From the NCBI GenBank assembly GCA_020723485.1, contig DYIU01000002.1, positions 343,543 through 407,542 on the forward strand: a DNA stretch of 64,000 nt. The letters are read 5' to 3'. The notes under the pieces are model-generated. The model made no database searches and was not told the origin of the DNA. It saw only the letters and a list, made by a program, of their open reading frames with translations. The DNA is from Acidimicrobium ferrooxidans (lineage in GTDB: Bacteria > Actinomycetota > Geothermincolia > Fen-727 > Anoxymicrobiaceae). The translations under genes and the position numbers were made by a program. Below, one piece after another: positions 40,391 through 50,296 of the stretch; the stretch's first letter is position 1; each line of letters begins with the position of its first letter.

Positions 40391-42673
40391 GTGAACGCAG
40401 CGCGCGAATCCGCCGGAACCGGCATAACCAGGAGAATCCCAGTCGAGGTACCCGTCTTCCTCGCGTATGCCGCGCTCTCGGCGTTCCTGACCTGGCCGGT
40501 CCTCAAGGACATCACGCACAAGGTCTACGGGATACCGAGTGACAACCTGGGAGCCATGTGGACGTGGTGGTGGATAAAGAACGCGGGGGCCTTCGGCGCG
40601 AGCCCGTCCTTCTCCCCTCTTATCGGCTACCCGTTCGGCCAGCCCATCGCCGTTGTCACCTCGGAGTTCATCCTGGACCTCGCGGTCCGGTTCCTGATGC
40701 TCTTCACGAACCAGGTAGTGGCCCTGAACATAATAATCTACTCGAGCTTCGTCCTCTCCGGCATCACGATGTACTACCTCGTGAAATACATCGTCGGAGA
40801 CAGGCGAGTCGCTTTCTTCGGAGGCCTCGCTTACTTGCTGAGCGCGTACCACGCCTTTCACGCGATGCTGTTCCCCAACCTCGCGATGACCCAGTGGATG
40901 CCGCTGTATGTACTGGTCCTGCTGGTTTTCCTGAAAAAGCCTTCACCCCGGAACGCCGTGCTGCTCTTGCTGTCCGCGATACTGGTCGTGGGGACCTGCG
41001 TACATTACGGACTCTTCATGGCCGTGTTCACGCCGGTTTTCCTCATAGGGCGATACGCGTACAAGCGCCTCAGGGCCGGGCGACTGCGCAGGGCAGGGGA
41101 GGAAAGAGGTATGGAGCCTGTGCGGGTCAACCGGAACACGCTCGTTCTCGCCCTCCTGGTCATACTCGCCGTGGTCGTGGTCGTCCTGCCGCTCTTCCTG
41201 GTCGGCAACAGCCAGTCGAGCAGGGACGTGAACTGGCCCACCAGGTCCACGACCGGCAGCCTCCGCACCATCGAGATGGACCACGCGGGCTCGGCCGCTC
41301 CCTGGGCCTACCTGCTGCCGGAGAAAGAGAACCGGTTCATGGGATGGTTCTCCAGGAAGCTCTTCCCCTCTGAGACTACGGGGTGGGACAATTCCCTGTA
41401 CCTCGGGCTCACCATCATGGCGCTCGCCGTCCTGGCCGTGTTGCTCGCGGTGCTCCCCCGGGGGAAGCGGGACGCGGCGGCCGGCGGAGAGGAGCTGCGA
41501 GCCCCGCCCGGAGAGGGCCGCCACGGCCTGCGGGGCTCAATGCCGGTTGAGACGAGGGCCACGGTCTGGGGGCTCGTGGCCGCCGGCGTCGTCGCCTTCA
41601 TCTTCTCCATGCCGCCCTACTTCAACATCGGTTCCAGGCGGATACCTCTTCCGAGCATACTGATGCACTACACGGTCCCCTGGCTCCGGTGGTACATGCG
41701 CTACGGTGCGGTGGTCATTCTGTGCGCCGTGCTTCTCGCGTGCATCGGTCTCTGGCGGCTCCTGGCAAGAATCTCAGGCGCCTGGAGCATCCTGCTGGTA
41801 GGCGTACTGAGCGTGCTCCTCTTCCTGGAGATGACGCTCGTCCCGCCGTTCAAGTACTTCACGGTCCGCGACGAGCCGCCCGGAGTGTTCACGCGGATAA
41901 CGTCCGTGGAGGGGGTGAAAGGCCTTGTCATCTACCCGGCGTTCGAACCCGGCTTCTTCTCCTCCCAGCTCTACCAGTTCTACCAGACCTCTTTCCAGGA
42001 GCCGATGCTGAACGGCGGCATGGAGAACTCAGACGGCGAGGCCATGCGGAGGACGATATACAACCCGTTCAACCCCGCGACGCCTTCGATACTGAGCAGG
42101 CTGGACATAACCCACGTAATGTACCTCGACAGGATGTTCGAGGACTACGAAGGCACAGACAAGGCGGCAAGGGAGGTCACGCACCTCCCGCCCGGTCTGG
42201 AGCTGGTGGAGCGGGTCGCCGACGACGACCTCTTCGGCAGCGGCTACATCTACAGGGTCACGGCGCAGCCTGCGGACCTCGCTCCGATATACCGGGGGGA
42301 CATCACCACCCCTCACATGGACGAGGGACGGGTGACGGTACGCCTCATGGAAAAAGCGGGCATAATAACCCTTGTGAATTACACCGGCAGGGACGTCCGG
42401 ACGAGCTTGAGGATACCGATAAGCAACATCAACGCGACCCACGACATAGCCCTGCTTGATATAGAGTCGGTTCTCTGGAAGGGAAAGCTTTCGGGAGACG
42501 AGTCGGACGTCATAGAGATACCGGACCTCGAGGTGCCCGAGGAAGGCCTCGAGCTCGGCATCTCGGTGACGGGCCCTGACCTCCCGATCATCGGGAGAGA
42601 GAGCGAGGTATTCGGAACCCGTGCCGCGACGATAAAGCTGGGAGACGTGGTCCTGGGTCCGGCGCGGCCGTGA
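40391..42673 (+). CDS. large multi-pass membrane protein, glycan-locus paralogue A
   Basis: The product is 760 residues. GTG at 40391 is preferred because GGAGGAGC lies just upstream; the frame is open from 40337. Residues of about 20-500 contain roughly a dozen hydrophobic helices (PVFLAYAALSAFLTWPVLKD first), with a large loop after the eighth. The last 250 residues are a soluble, mostly beta region, probably outside. It resembles the protein at 53942-56095 along its length (shared motifs P.L..I..., WW.KN/LRHSF, YHAFHAM-type and GSRRIPLPS/GGSRVYLPS). The layout is like YfhO or GT-C glycosyltransferases. Confidence 0.8.
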   Translation: MNAARESAGTGITRRIPVEVPVFLAYAALSAFLTWPVLKDITHKVYGIPSDNLGAMWTWWWIKNAGAFGASPSFSPLIGYPFGQPIAVVTSEFILDLAVRFLMLFTNQVVALNIIIYSSFVLSGITMYYLVKYIVGDRRVAFFGGLAYLLSAYHAFHAMLFPNLAMTQWMPLYVLVLLVFLKKPSPRNAVLLLLSAILVVGTCVHYGLFMAVFTPVFLIGRYAYKRLRAGRLRRAGEERGMEPVRVNRNTLVLALLVILAVVVVVLPLFLVGNSQSSRDVNWPTRSTTGSLRTIEMDHAGSAAPWAYLLPEKENRFMGWFSRKLFPSETTGWDNSLYLGLTIMALAVLAVLLAVLPRGKRDAAAGGEELRAPPGEGRHGLRGSMPVETRATVWGLVAAGVVAFIFSMPPYFNIGSRRIPLPSILMHYTVPWLRWYMRYGAVVILCAVLLACIGLWRLLARISGAWSILLVGVLSVLLFLEMTLVPPFKYFTVRDEPPGVFTRITSVEGVKGLVIYPAFEPGFFSSQLYQFYQTSFQEPMLNGGMENSDGEAMRRTIYNPFNPATPSILSRLDITHVMYLDRMFEDYEGTDKAAREVTHLPPGLELVERVADDDLFGSGYIYRVTAQPADLAPIYRGDITTPHMDEGRVTVRLMEKAGIITLVNYTGRDVRTSLRIPISNINATHDIALLDIESVLWKGKLSGDESDVIEIPDLEVPEEGLELGISVTGPDLPIIGRESEVFGTRAATIKLGDVVLGPARP

Positions 42674-42695
42674 TTCCACCCGGAGAGGTGTCCGC

Positions 42696-44405
42696 TTGAG
42701 AAGCATCTCGATACTCATACCCGCTTACAACGAGGGCGGCGGCATATACGAGATGGTCAGCGAGACGGTCAGGGCCATGGACGAGATCGCGCCGGATTAC
42801 GAGGTCATCGTGATCGACGACGGCAGCGACGACGATACCCCTGCTTCCATCCAGCTCGCCATCCGGGATTTCCCGCGGGTCGCCTCAGTGCGGTTGCCGG
42901 AGAACACGGGCAAGGGCAACGCGCTCAGGCGCGGCTTCCAGGCGTCGTGCAAGGAGCTGGTGTGCTTCCTGGACGCGGACCTTGACATTCACCCGTTCCA
43001 GGTCCGGAACCTCCTGGACGAGATGGGCCGCACCGGGGCCGACGTGGTCATCGGAAGCAAGCGCCACGCCCTCTCGAAGGTCGACTACCCCGGGATACGC
43101 AGGTTCTACAGCACCCTGTACTACTACCTCATACTGCTGCTCTTCCGGCTCCCGATAAAGGACTCTCAGACGGGCATCAAACTGTTCCGTCGCGAGGTGC
43201 TGGAGCGTGCCTTCCCCAGGGTCGTCAACATGCAGTACGTGATGGACCTCGAGCTGCTCCTGGTGGCCCACTACCTGGGATACGAGATAGCCACCGCGCC
43301 GGTCCGCATATCCTACCAGCGCGAGTACGGCCGGATAACGTACGGAGACATCCGCGGCATCATCGTGGACACCATGTCCCTGTTCTACAGGTTCTACCTG
43401 CTCGGGTACTACGGTTCGCCGCTCAAGCCGGTCGTGGACTACGAACCAGGGATATCGATAGTCATCCCGACCAGGGGCCTCGACGAAATGACCGCCGAGT
43501 GTTTGAGGAAATGCGCCGAGCTCAACTACGAGAACTTCGACATAAAACTCGTCCCTGACGAGCCGGTGGACGTGGAGCTGCCTGGCTCCGGGAGCCGGGT
43601 CATCTCGAGCGGCAAGACCGGCCCCGCCGCCAAGCGAAACATGGGCGCAGCAGACTCGGGCGCGGACATAATAGCCTTCATAGACTCGGACGCCTATCCC
43701 GACTACGACTGGCTCAGGAACGCAGTACCCTACTTCGAGGACGAGAAAGTCGCCGCGGTCGGCGGCCCGGCGGTCACGCCGATGGCGGACAACAAGCGGC
43801 AGCAGGCGAGCGGGGCGGTCTACTCGGCGACGCTTGTCTCGGGCTCGACCCGTTACCGGTACCGGCCGCACGCCTTCAAGAAGGTGCAGGACTACCCCAC
43901 CAGTAACCTGCTTGTCCGAAAGGCAGATTTCAACGCGGTCGGCGGGTTCCACGAGGAGTACTACCCCGGTGAGGACACCGTGCTCTGCCTCAAGCTCACG
44001 CACGACCTGGGCAAGCAGATCCTCTACGTGCCCAACGTGCTGGTCCACCATCACCGCAGGGCTCTGATGCTCCCGCACCTCCGGCAGGTCTGGTCCTACG
44101 CGGTGCACCGCGGCTTCTTCGTCAAGCGTTTCCCCGAGACCTCCCGGCGGCTGCAGTACTTCATACCGAGCATATTCCTGCTGGCGGTGCTCGCCGGGCT
44201 GGCGGGAAGTCTCTTCAACGGTTACGTGCTGATCGGTTACCTCTGCGTCGTGGGCGCCTATCTCGCCCTCGCGCTGGTCTCCTCGGTGAAGACGCTCAGC
44301 CTCACCATCAACCTCCTGGTATTTCCCGGCATCGTCGCCACGCATCTCACCTACGGGGCCGGCTTCATCGCCGGGCTCCTCTCACGGAGGATGAGGGAGC
44401 AGTGA
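42696..44405 (+). CDS. tandem family 2 glycosyltransferase (two GT2 domains)
   Basis: The product is 569 residues. The first GT2 domain (1-245) has SILIPAYNEGGGI, VIDDGSDDDT, FLDADLD (a DXD) and DSQTGIKLF, resembling dolichol-phosphate mannose synthases. The second (about 250-480) has SIVIPTRGLDEM, AFIDSDAYPDYD and a basic, histidine-rich end (VHHHRRALMLPH). Two C-terminal membrane helices follow. TTG at 42696 has GGAGAGG upstream. Fusion of a DPM1-like and a chain-type GT2 suggests that it makes a lipid-linked sugar and then uses it, but that is inference. Confidence 0.9.
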   Translation: MRSISILIPAYNEGGGIYEMVSETVRAMDEIAPDYEVIVIDDGSDDDTPASIQLAIRDFPRVASVRLPENTGKGNALRRGFQASCKELVCFLDADLDIHPFQVRNLLDEMGRTGADVVIGSKRHALSKVDYPGIRRFYSTLYYYLILLLFRLPIKDSQTGIKLFRREVLERAFPRVVNMQYVMDLELLLVAHYLGYEIATAPVRISYQREYGRITYGDIRGIIVDTMSLFYRFYLLGYYGSPLKPVVDYEPGISIVIPTRGLDEMTAECLRKCAELNYENFDIKLVPDEPVDVELPGSGSRVISSGKTGPAAKRNMGAADSGADIIAFIDSDAYPDYDWLRNAVPYFEDEKVAAVGGPAVTPMADNKRQQASGAVYSATLVSGSTRYRYRPHAFKKVQDYPTSNLLVRKADFNAVGGFHEEYYPGEDTVLCLKLTHDLGKQILYVPNVLVHHHRRALMLPHLRQVWSYAVHRGFFVKRFPETSRRLQYFIPSIFLLAVLAGLAGSLFNGYVLIGYLCVVGAYLALALVSSVKTLSLTINLLVFPGIVATHLTYGAGFIAGLLSRRMREQ

Positions 44406-45850
44406 AGGTAGCCATCTCCTACCCGCCTCTCGACGATACCCTGCACCCCACGCTCGGGCAGAACCGGCAGTTCCAGTGGTTCCACAATCCCAGCTTCATC
44501 TACCCGATGGTACCCGCCTCCGCGGCCACCCTGCTCCAGCGCGCAGGGCACGAAGTCATCTGGAACGACGCCATCGCGGAGCGCTGGACGCCGGAGAGGT
44601 TCTGGACCTTTATCAGGGCCGAGAGACCCGACCTGGTCGCCCTGGAGACGAAGACTCCGGTTGTCAGGAGGCACTGGCGTATCGTAGAGAGGCTCAAGGA
44701 CGAGCTCCCCGAGACGACCGTTGTGATGTTCGGCGACCACGTGACAGCCCTCCCGGCTGAATCGATGGAGATGTCACCTGTGGATTTCATCCTGACGGGC
44801 GGCGACTACGACTTCCTGCTCGCGAACCTCGTGGAGCACCTCGAGACCGGGGTCCCTCTCGAGCCGGGGGTCTGGTTCCGCTCGGACGGGACGGTGCGCG
44901 ACACTGGTCGGTTCGAGCTGCGCCACGACCTGGACAGCCTCCCGGAGATAGACCGAGAGCTCACGAGGTGGGACCTCTACGGCGAGCACCTCTTCAAGGA
45001 AAAGCCCAACACGTACACGATGGCGGGCAGGGACTGCTGGTACGGCAGGTGCTCCTTCTGCTCCTGGACCACGCTCTATCCCGGCTTCCGGGTCCGTTCG
45101 CACGACAGGTTCCTGGACGAGGTAGGGCACCTCCTGGAGCGCTACCGGGTGCGCGAGATATTCGACGACACCGGGACCTTCCCGGCGGGCGGGTGGCTCG
45201 AGCGGTTCTGCCGGGGCATGATAGACAGAGGGTACGCAGGAAGGGTCCGGTTCTCATGCAACATGAGGGTAGGCGCGCTCGACGCCTCGGGCTATGAGCT
45301 CATGCGCTCGGCGGGGTTCCGCCTTCTCAAGTTCGGGCTGGAGTCGGCCAACCAGGAAACCCTCGACCGGCTAGAGAAAGGCACCACCGTCGAGGAGATC
45401 GTAGAGAGCTGCTGGATGGCCAAGAGGGCGGGCCTCACCGTCCACCTCACGACCATGGTCGGATACCCGTGGGAGTCGCGCGGGGACGCCGAGAAGACGC
45501 TGGACCTGTGCAGGTCGCTTCTTGCGAGCGGAGACGCCGACATGCTGCAGGCCACCATAACCATCCCGTATCCGGGTACCCCGCTCTTCGCCCAGGCACA
45601 GGAGGAAGGCTGGCTGCGGACCACCGACTGGGACCTCTACGACATGAGGGGTCCCGTGATGACCTCCCCGATACCGGACGACGAACTGAAGGGCCTGACC
45701 CAGGGCCTGTACAGGGCGTTCCTGTCGCCCCGCTTCATAGCAAGGACCATCAGGGATATCAGGAGCCTCGACGACCTCAGGTTCGTCGGCAGGGCCGGCC
45801 GCGCCGTCGCCGGCCACCTCAGGGATTTCGCGCTTCGGAGGAACAGGTGA
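44402..45850 (+). CDS. B12-binding radical SAM protein with CX4CX2C motif
   Basis: The product is 482 residues. Residues 1-150 are a cobalamin-binding-like domain (VVMFGDHVTALPAESMEM). The radical SAM motif is CWYGRCSFC near residue 210, so the spacing is CX4CX2C rather than CX3CX2C. Downstream IFDDTGTFP, FSCNMRVGALD and FGLESANQETLDRL are standard for B12-type radical SAM enzymes. GTG at 44402 overlaps the previous stop by 4 bases. Such enzymes methylate unactivated carbons or form C-C bonds; in a glycan locus a lipid or sugar substrate is plausible. Confidence 0.9.
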   Translation: MKVAISYPPLDDTLHPTLGQNRQFQWFHNPSFIYPMVPASAATLLQRAGHEVIWNDAIAERWTPERFWTFIRAERPDLVALETKTPVVRRHWRIVERLKDELPETTVVMFGDHVTALPAESMEMSPVDFILTGGDYDFLLANLVEHLETGVPLEPGVWFRSDGTVRDTGRFELRHDLDSLPEIDRELTRWDLYGEHLFKEKPNTYTMAGRDCWYGRCSFCSWTTLYPGFRVRSHDRFLDEVGHLLERYRVREIFDDTGTFPAGGWLERFCRGMIDRGYAGRVRFSCNMRVGALDASGYELMRSAGFRLLKFGLESANQETLDRLEKGTTVEEIVESCWMAKRAGLTVHLTTMVGYPWESRGDAEKTLDLCRSLLASGDADMLQATITIPYPGTPLFAQAQEEGWLRTTDWDLYDMRGPVMTSPIPDDELKGLTQGLYRAFLSPRFIARTIRDIRSLDDLRFVGRAGRAVAGHLRDFALRRNR

Positions 45851-45873
45851 GGCGATGCTCAAACGGTTTGCGG

Positions 45874-46614
45874 CTACCTGCCCCGGGCAAGGCCCAGAAG
45901 GCCCTTGAGCTCCCCGAGCTGCCTGCGGAGCATTCCTGAGTAATCCTTCTCACTCGAGGTGAAGAACCATCTGCCCAGCTGCCAGAACTTCGCCTTCGCC
46001 ATCACGAACACCAGGCGCGCCCGGCCCATCTCCGCGTAGTCGAGGTCGGCCACCCTGCGACCGTGCAGGACGCTGAAGACCTCGAATCCGGTGAGGTCGG
46101 CCTCCTCGAAATCCCTCGGCTTCCTCGCGGAAAGGAAGACCCCGGGCTCCTCCCGGTCCTCCTCGAGGAGCATCACTTCGCAGTCCGAGAACAAGCGCTC
46201 CATGTCGCACGTTTCGAACCTCCAGAAGTCGAACGGCGCCGCGTGGTACACGTAACCCCTCGAGCGTGTGGTCAGGACGATCAAGCCTCCGGGCCTGCAT
46301 ACGCCCTTCAGCTGCGATACCACAGCCCTGTAGTCCCTCACGTGCTCGATGAGCTCGGTGGCGATAACCACGTCGAAGGAGCCTGGACCGAACCGGTCGG
46401 TGAGCTCGACCGCATCGCAGACCACGTCCACTCCCGGCCCGGCCGCGATGTCTACCCCGATGTATTCGCGCACCCCGCCGTGCAGTTCGGCGATGGCCCT
46501 GTAGCCGCCGTACAGGCCGCGCGCGCCCACCTCTATCACCCTGAGACCGGTGAGCCCGGCGGCCCCCTCCCCCAGGCTCCTCGCCACGAACACCGCACAG
46601 CCAAAGTTGGGCAC
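45874..46614 (-). CDS. class I SAM methyltransferase
   Basis: The product is 246 residues. SAM motif I is in RVIEVGARGLYGGYRA, motif II in IGVDIAAGPGVDVV and motif III in DVVIATELIEHVRDY, giving a Methyltransf_11-like fold. GTG at 46614 has GGAGG in the end of the upstream gene (stop at 46616), so they are coupled. The C-terminal part (FWQLGRWFFTSSEKDYS) is basic and aromatic. It is the last gene of the leftward glycan operon. Confidence 0.85.
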   Translation of the reverse strand: MPNFGCAVFVARSLGEGAAGLTGLRVIEVGARGLYGGYRAIAELHGGVREYIGVDIAAGPGVDVVCDAVELTDRFGPGSFDVVIATELIEHVRDYRAVVSQLKGVCRPGGLIVLTTRSRGYVYHAAPFDFWRFETCDMERLFSDCEVMLLEEDREEPGVFLSARKPRDFEEADLTGFEVFSVLHGRRVADLDYAEMGRARLVFVMAKAKFWQLGRWFFTSSEKDYSGMLRRQLGELKGLLGLARGR

Positions 46615-46615
46615 G

Positions 46616-47377
46616 TCAACCTCCGGGGTCGATCTCACCGCGGCTAAGCATCTTGAAGGCCATCCTCTGCGCCCATCCGGGCATGCGGTCCCTGAGCCGC
46701 GCGACCGCCCTTGCGGTCGGAAGGTACTTGTTCGGGTGGACGACCGAGAGCATCGTCGGGCACGTGGCCTCGAGCTCGTCCTTTAACCTTTCATCGGACT
46801 CAGCCAGGCTCGCTTCGACGAACAACAGAATGTTCTGCGCATACCAGAAGGCGACCCGGTCGTCGTTCCAGACCCCCTTCCTGATGCAGTCGATCACCGC
46901 GTAGTCCCTCTCCTCGAAGAGCTTCACCCAGTACTCGGGCCACTGCTCGTTGAAATGGTTGGTGCCACCCTGGAACGGGATGGCGGCCGAGAACAGGACC
47001 GCCGGCGCGAGTTCGGTGAGCGTCCGCACGAAACGCGAGGCGTTGGCTTCGGGAAGGTGCTCGGCCACCTCGAGGGACACAGCCAGGTCGAAGGTCCCGG
47101 TGACCGGCAGGGGGCAGTTGAGGTCAGCGACTATGAAATCCGTTTCGGGGATGAGCAGCTGAGTCCTGTCAACCCAGTCCCCGTCGAGGCCGACGACCTC
47201 TCCCGCGCCGTTCTCCCTGAACACCGAGAGAAATACGCCCCTGCCACACCCGACGTCGACCACCGAACCGGGGTGGAGCAGGTCCACCACGAGGGGCACT
47301 ATCACCTTCGCCGACTCGAGCGTATAGCGATGAAACTCGGAATAGAACCGCGCTGAATATGGGCTACTACGACTCAC
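46616..47377 (-). CDS. class I SAM methyltransferase
   Basis: The product is 253 residues. Motif I is in VVDVGCGRGVFLSVFRENG, then VGLDGDWVDR and FDLAVSLEVAEHLPE. It is like sugar or lipid methyltransferases of Methyltransf_23 type. GTG at 47377 has CAGGAGGGA upstream; the longer frame to 47476 is not supported. Two-gene spacing with the next methyltransferase suggests one mRNA. Confidence 0.85.
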   Translation of the reverse strand: MSRSSPYSARFYSEFHRYTLESAKVIVPLVVDLLHPGSVVDVGCGRGVFLSVFRENGAGEVVGLDGDWVDRTQLLIPETDFIVADLNCPLPVTGTFDLAVSLEVAEHLPEANASRFVRTLTELAPAVLFSAAIPFQGGTNHFNEQWPEYWVKLFEERDYAVIDCIRKGVWNDDRVAFWYAQNILLFVEASLAESDERLKDELEATCPTMLSVVHPNKYLPTARAVARLRDRMPGWAQRMAFKMLSRGEIDPGG

Positions 47378-47438
47378 CTGCCGGTCCCTCCTGATGGTCC
47401 TCCCACACGCTTCTCTCCCCGGTCGGCGGGCGCTCAGG

Positions 47439-48422
47439 TCACCCCCGTCCCCCTCCCTCGCCCGCGTACCAATCATACATCGCCTTCAGCCCGTCTGGCA
47501 GCGACGTCCCCGGGGAGTACCCCAGCAGCTTACCCGCTTTGGTCACGTCCGCGAATGTTCGGTGGACGTCTCCGGGCTGCTCGGGAAGGCTCACCCTGAC
47601 GGCGGCGCGCCCGGTGACCCCCTCCACGGCCGAAATGAACTCGTCGAGCGTCACCGGGCTGGAGTTGCCGAGGTTTATCACCTCGAACCCGAGCCGGCTC
47701 TCGGCCGCCGCCACCACGCCCGCGACGATGTCATCGACGTACGTGTAATCCCGCTCGCTCTTCCCGTCCCCGAACACCTCAATGGGCTTCCCCCGGGCTA
47801 TCGCGTCCATGAACTTGAACGGCGCCATGTCGCGGCGCCCCCGGGGCCCGTAGACGGTGAAGAACCGCAGGCACGCGACCTGCACCCCGAAAGTGTGGAA
47901 GTAGGTGTAGCACAGGATCTCGCAGGCCTTCTTCGAGGCGGCGTATGGGGATATCGGCTCGTCGGTCCGGTCGTCCTCCCTGAACGGTATCCGCTCGCTG
48001 TCGCCGTAGACGCTAGAGCTGGAACCGAGGACGAACTGCTCCGGGCCGGACTCGCGCGCGCACTCGAGCATGTTCAGGGTCCCGATGACGTTGGTGTCGA
48101 AGTAGGCCCCGGGGTCCTCGATAGACGCCCGCACGCCCACCAGGGCGGCCAGGTGTATGATCGCGCTTATCTCCCTGCCGGCCAGTGCCGCCGTGACGGC
48201 AGGCCCGTCCCTCACGTCCAACCGGTGGAACTCGAAACCGCCGTAGCCCGCCGGCACAGAGAGATTCGCCTCCCTGACCGCGGGGTCTTTTCCGCCTGAC
48301 ATGTTGTCGATGCCGATCACGGCGTCGCCCCTCGAAAGAAGCCTCTCTGCGACGTGGCTCCCGACAAAACCGGCGCACCCGGTGACAACGTAGATGGACC
48401 TGCTCGACGCGACGTCAGGCAT
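47439..48422 (-). CDS. NAD-dependent sugar-nucleotide epimerase
   Basis: The product is 327 residues, an extended SDR. The NAD motif is VVTGCAGFVGSHVAE, the SYK set is in SSSSVYG and SPYAASKKA, and the rest resembles UDP-glucuronate 4-epimerases (LRFFTVYGPRGRRDMAPFKFM). It probably makes an activated uronic acid or hexose for the glycan. It follows asnB with no gap. Confidence 0.9.
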   Translation of the reverse strand: MPDVASSRSIYVVTGCAGFVGSHVAERLLSRGDAVIGIDNMSGGKDPAVREANLSVPAGYGGFEFHRLDVRDGPAVTAALAGREISAIIHLAALVGVRASIEDPGAYFDTNVIGTLNMLECARESGPEQFVLGSSSSVYGDSERIPFREDDRTDEPISPYAASKKACEILCYTYFHTFGVQVACLRFFTVYGPRGRRDMAPFKFMDAIARGKPIEVFGDGKSERDYTYVDDIVAGVVAAAESRLGFEVINLGNSSPVTLDEFISAVEGVTGRAAVRVSLPEQPGDVHRTFADVTKAGKLLGYSPGTSLPDGLKAMYDWYAGEGGGRG

Positions 48423-50282
48423 CTAGGACCGCCCTTTCTCCCAGCCTATCTTCTCAAGGTAGTGGTTGACGACGAATATCCGCAGCAGTTTGAACTCGCG
48501 CCCATAGGCCGTGCGCCCTCCGTGTCCTTCGAGGAGCGACCGCACCGTCGGGCCTTCGAAGAGCCCGAAGTCATAACCCGTCACCCTGGCGAAATCCCCT
48601 GCGAGCACGGTGTCGATCCAACGCTCGAGAGGGACGGCGAATCCCTGCTTCCTGCGGTAGATGACCTCCGGAGGGAGCAGCCTCGAGGCGAGTTTCTTGA
48701 GCAGGTACTTGGTCTCGCCGCCCTTGACCTTGAGCGAGCCGGGGAGGCTGAACGCGTACTCCACCAGGCGCCTGTCGAGCAGCGGGCTCCTCAGCTCCAG
48801 CGAAGCCGCCATGGTCGCCCGGTCGGCCTTCACCAGGTACCAGTCCGGAAGCTGTATCATGCAGTCCAGGAACAGTGACTCGTTGACGACGTCCGGCTGT
48901 CCGAAGACCGAATCGTGTTCGTACGCATCCTCGAACAACCAGGGTGCCCCATCGTTCATTCCAAGCAGCCTTTCCGCCTCTCCGGGGGAGAACCCGCCGC
49001 TCCCGTAGAAGAACTGCCTGGCGTAAAAGGGCATCGCGAATCCCTCGAGGAGACGGTAGCTCGCCGGGCCGGGAGCGAGCCCGCGCAGGCGCGAGAGGGC
49101 CGGTGCCGCCCCGCGGAGGCGCTCCGCCAGGAGCTGGGCCCTGTACTTCGGATACCCCCCGAAGAGCTCGTCCCCGCCGTCGCCGCCCAGTGCGACCGTG
49201 ATCTCCGGCCTGGCGGAACGCGCGATGAAGTAAAGTGGCACCAGGGCTGCGTCCGCTATGGGCTCGTCGAGGTACTCCATCATCGCCATGAAGCATTCCC
49301 TTACCTCGTCCTCGCGGAACTCGGTGCAGTGCTGCTCCGTCCCGAGCCAGCGGGCTACGCTGGAGGCGTACTCCGACTCGTCGTCGGGATAGTCCCTGTA
49401 GGTCACGGTATAGCCCGCAACCTCCGTGGATTCCCTGGCGACCATCGCCATAACCAGGCTGCTGTCGACCCCGCCGGAAAGGAAGACGCCCAGCGGCACA
49501 TCCGCGATCATCCTCTTTCTCACCGACTCGGCGAGCAGCTGCTCGAGCCGCTCCAGGGCCTCCTCCTCTACCGCGCCGGTGTCGAGCGCCACTTCCTCCA
49601 GCTTCCAGAAACGGCGCTTTCCGCTCAGTATCCAGGCGTCCATGTCGAACCTGAAGCAGGTCGCCGGCTCCAGCTTCTTGACCTGGTTGAACAGCGTGTC
49701 AGGCGAAGGCACGTACCCGTACACGAGGAACTTCGCGAGCGAATTCATGTCGATGCCCAGCGAGTGCCTCACCTGCGGAAAGGCCAGCAGGGCCTTGAGC
49801 TCGGAGGCGAAGGCGAAACGCTCGTCGTCGAGGTAGTAGAAGAACGGCTTCTTCCCGAGGTGGTCCCGGGCACAGAAGACCGTCCCGGCCCCGGCATCGA
49901 ATATCGCGAACGCGAACATGCCCTCGATGCGGTCCACCAACCCCTCTCCCCACAGGTCGTACCCCTCGAGCAGCACCTCCGTGTCCGTCCCGGTCCTGAA
50001 CGCGCGACCGTCCCGCTCCAGGTCGGACCGGAGATCCCTGAAGTCGTATATCTCCCCGTTGAACACTATGGAACGGCCCTCATCTTCCATCGGTTGGTTG
50101 CCGTCCGGCCTCGGGTCGATGACCGCCAGGCGGGTGTGGCCGAGGACCACGTGCGCGCCGCCGCGCTCGTAGCTCTTGACGCTCTGCGCGTCGGGGCCGC
50201 GGCAGGAGAGCAGCTGAAGCGCTCTGCCGAAGGCGGCCCTGTCAACCTCCCTCTTAGATATGCAACCCAGTATCCCGCACAA
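48423..50282 (-). CDS. asnB: glutamine-hydrolysing asparagine synthase (AsnB-like)
   Basis: The product is 619 residues. Cys2 after the initiator is the glutaminase nucleophile (MCGILGC), and the synthase half has the ATP motif PLGVFLSGGVDSSLV. TTG at 50282 has GGAGGAACAG upstream. AsnB-like enzymes in glycan loci often amidate sugar carboxylates rather than aspartate. The adjoining uronate-type epimerase makes that possible here, but ordinary asparagine synthesis is equally possible. Confidence 0.9.
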   Translation of the reverse strand: MCGILGCISKREVDRAAFGRALQLLSCRGPDAQSVKSYERGGAHVVLGHTRLAVIDPRPDGNQPMEDEGRSIVFNGEIYDFRDLRSDLERDGRAFRTGTDTEVLLEGYDLWGEGLVDRIEGMFAFAIFDAGAGTVFCARDHLGKKPFFYYLDDERFAFASELKALLAFPQVRHSLGIDMNSLAKFLVYGYVPSPDTLFNQVKKLEPATCFRFDMDAWILSGKRRFWKLEEVALDTGAVEEEALERLEQLLAESVRKRMIADVPLGVFLSGGVDSSLVMAMVARESTEVAGYTVTYRDYPDDESEYASSVARWLGTEQHCTEFREDEVRECFMAMMEYLDEPIADAALVPLYFIARSARPEITVALGGDGGDELFGGYPKYRAQLLAERLRGAAPALSRLRGLAPGPASYRLLEGFAMPFYARQFFYGSGGFSPGEAERLLGMNDGAPWLFEDAYEHDSVFGQPDVVNESLFLDCMIQLPDWYLVKADRATMAASLELRSPLLDRRLVEYAFSLPGSLKVKGGETKYLLKKLASRLLPPEVIYRRKQGFAVPLERWIDTVLAGDFARVTGYDFGLFEGPTVRSLLEGHGGRTAYGREFKLLRIFVVNHYLEKIGWEKGRS

Positions 50283-50296
50283 ACTGTTCCTCCGGC

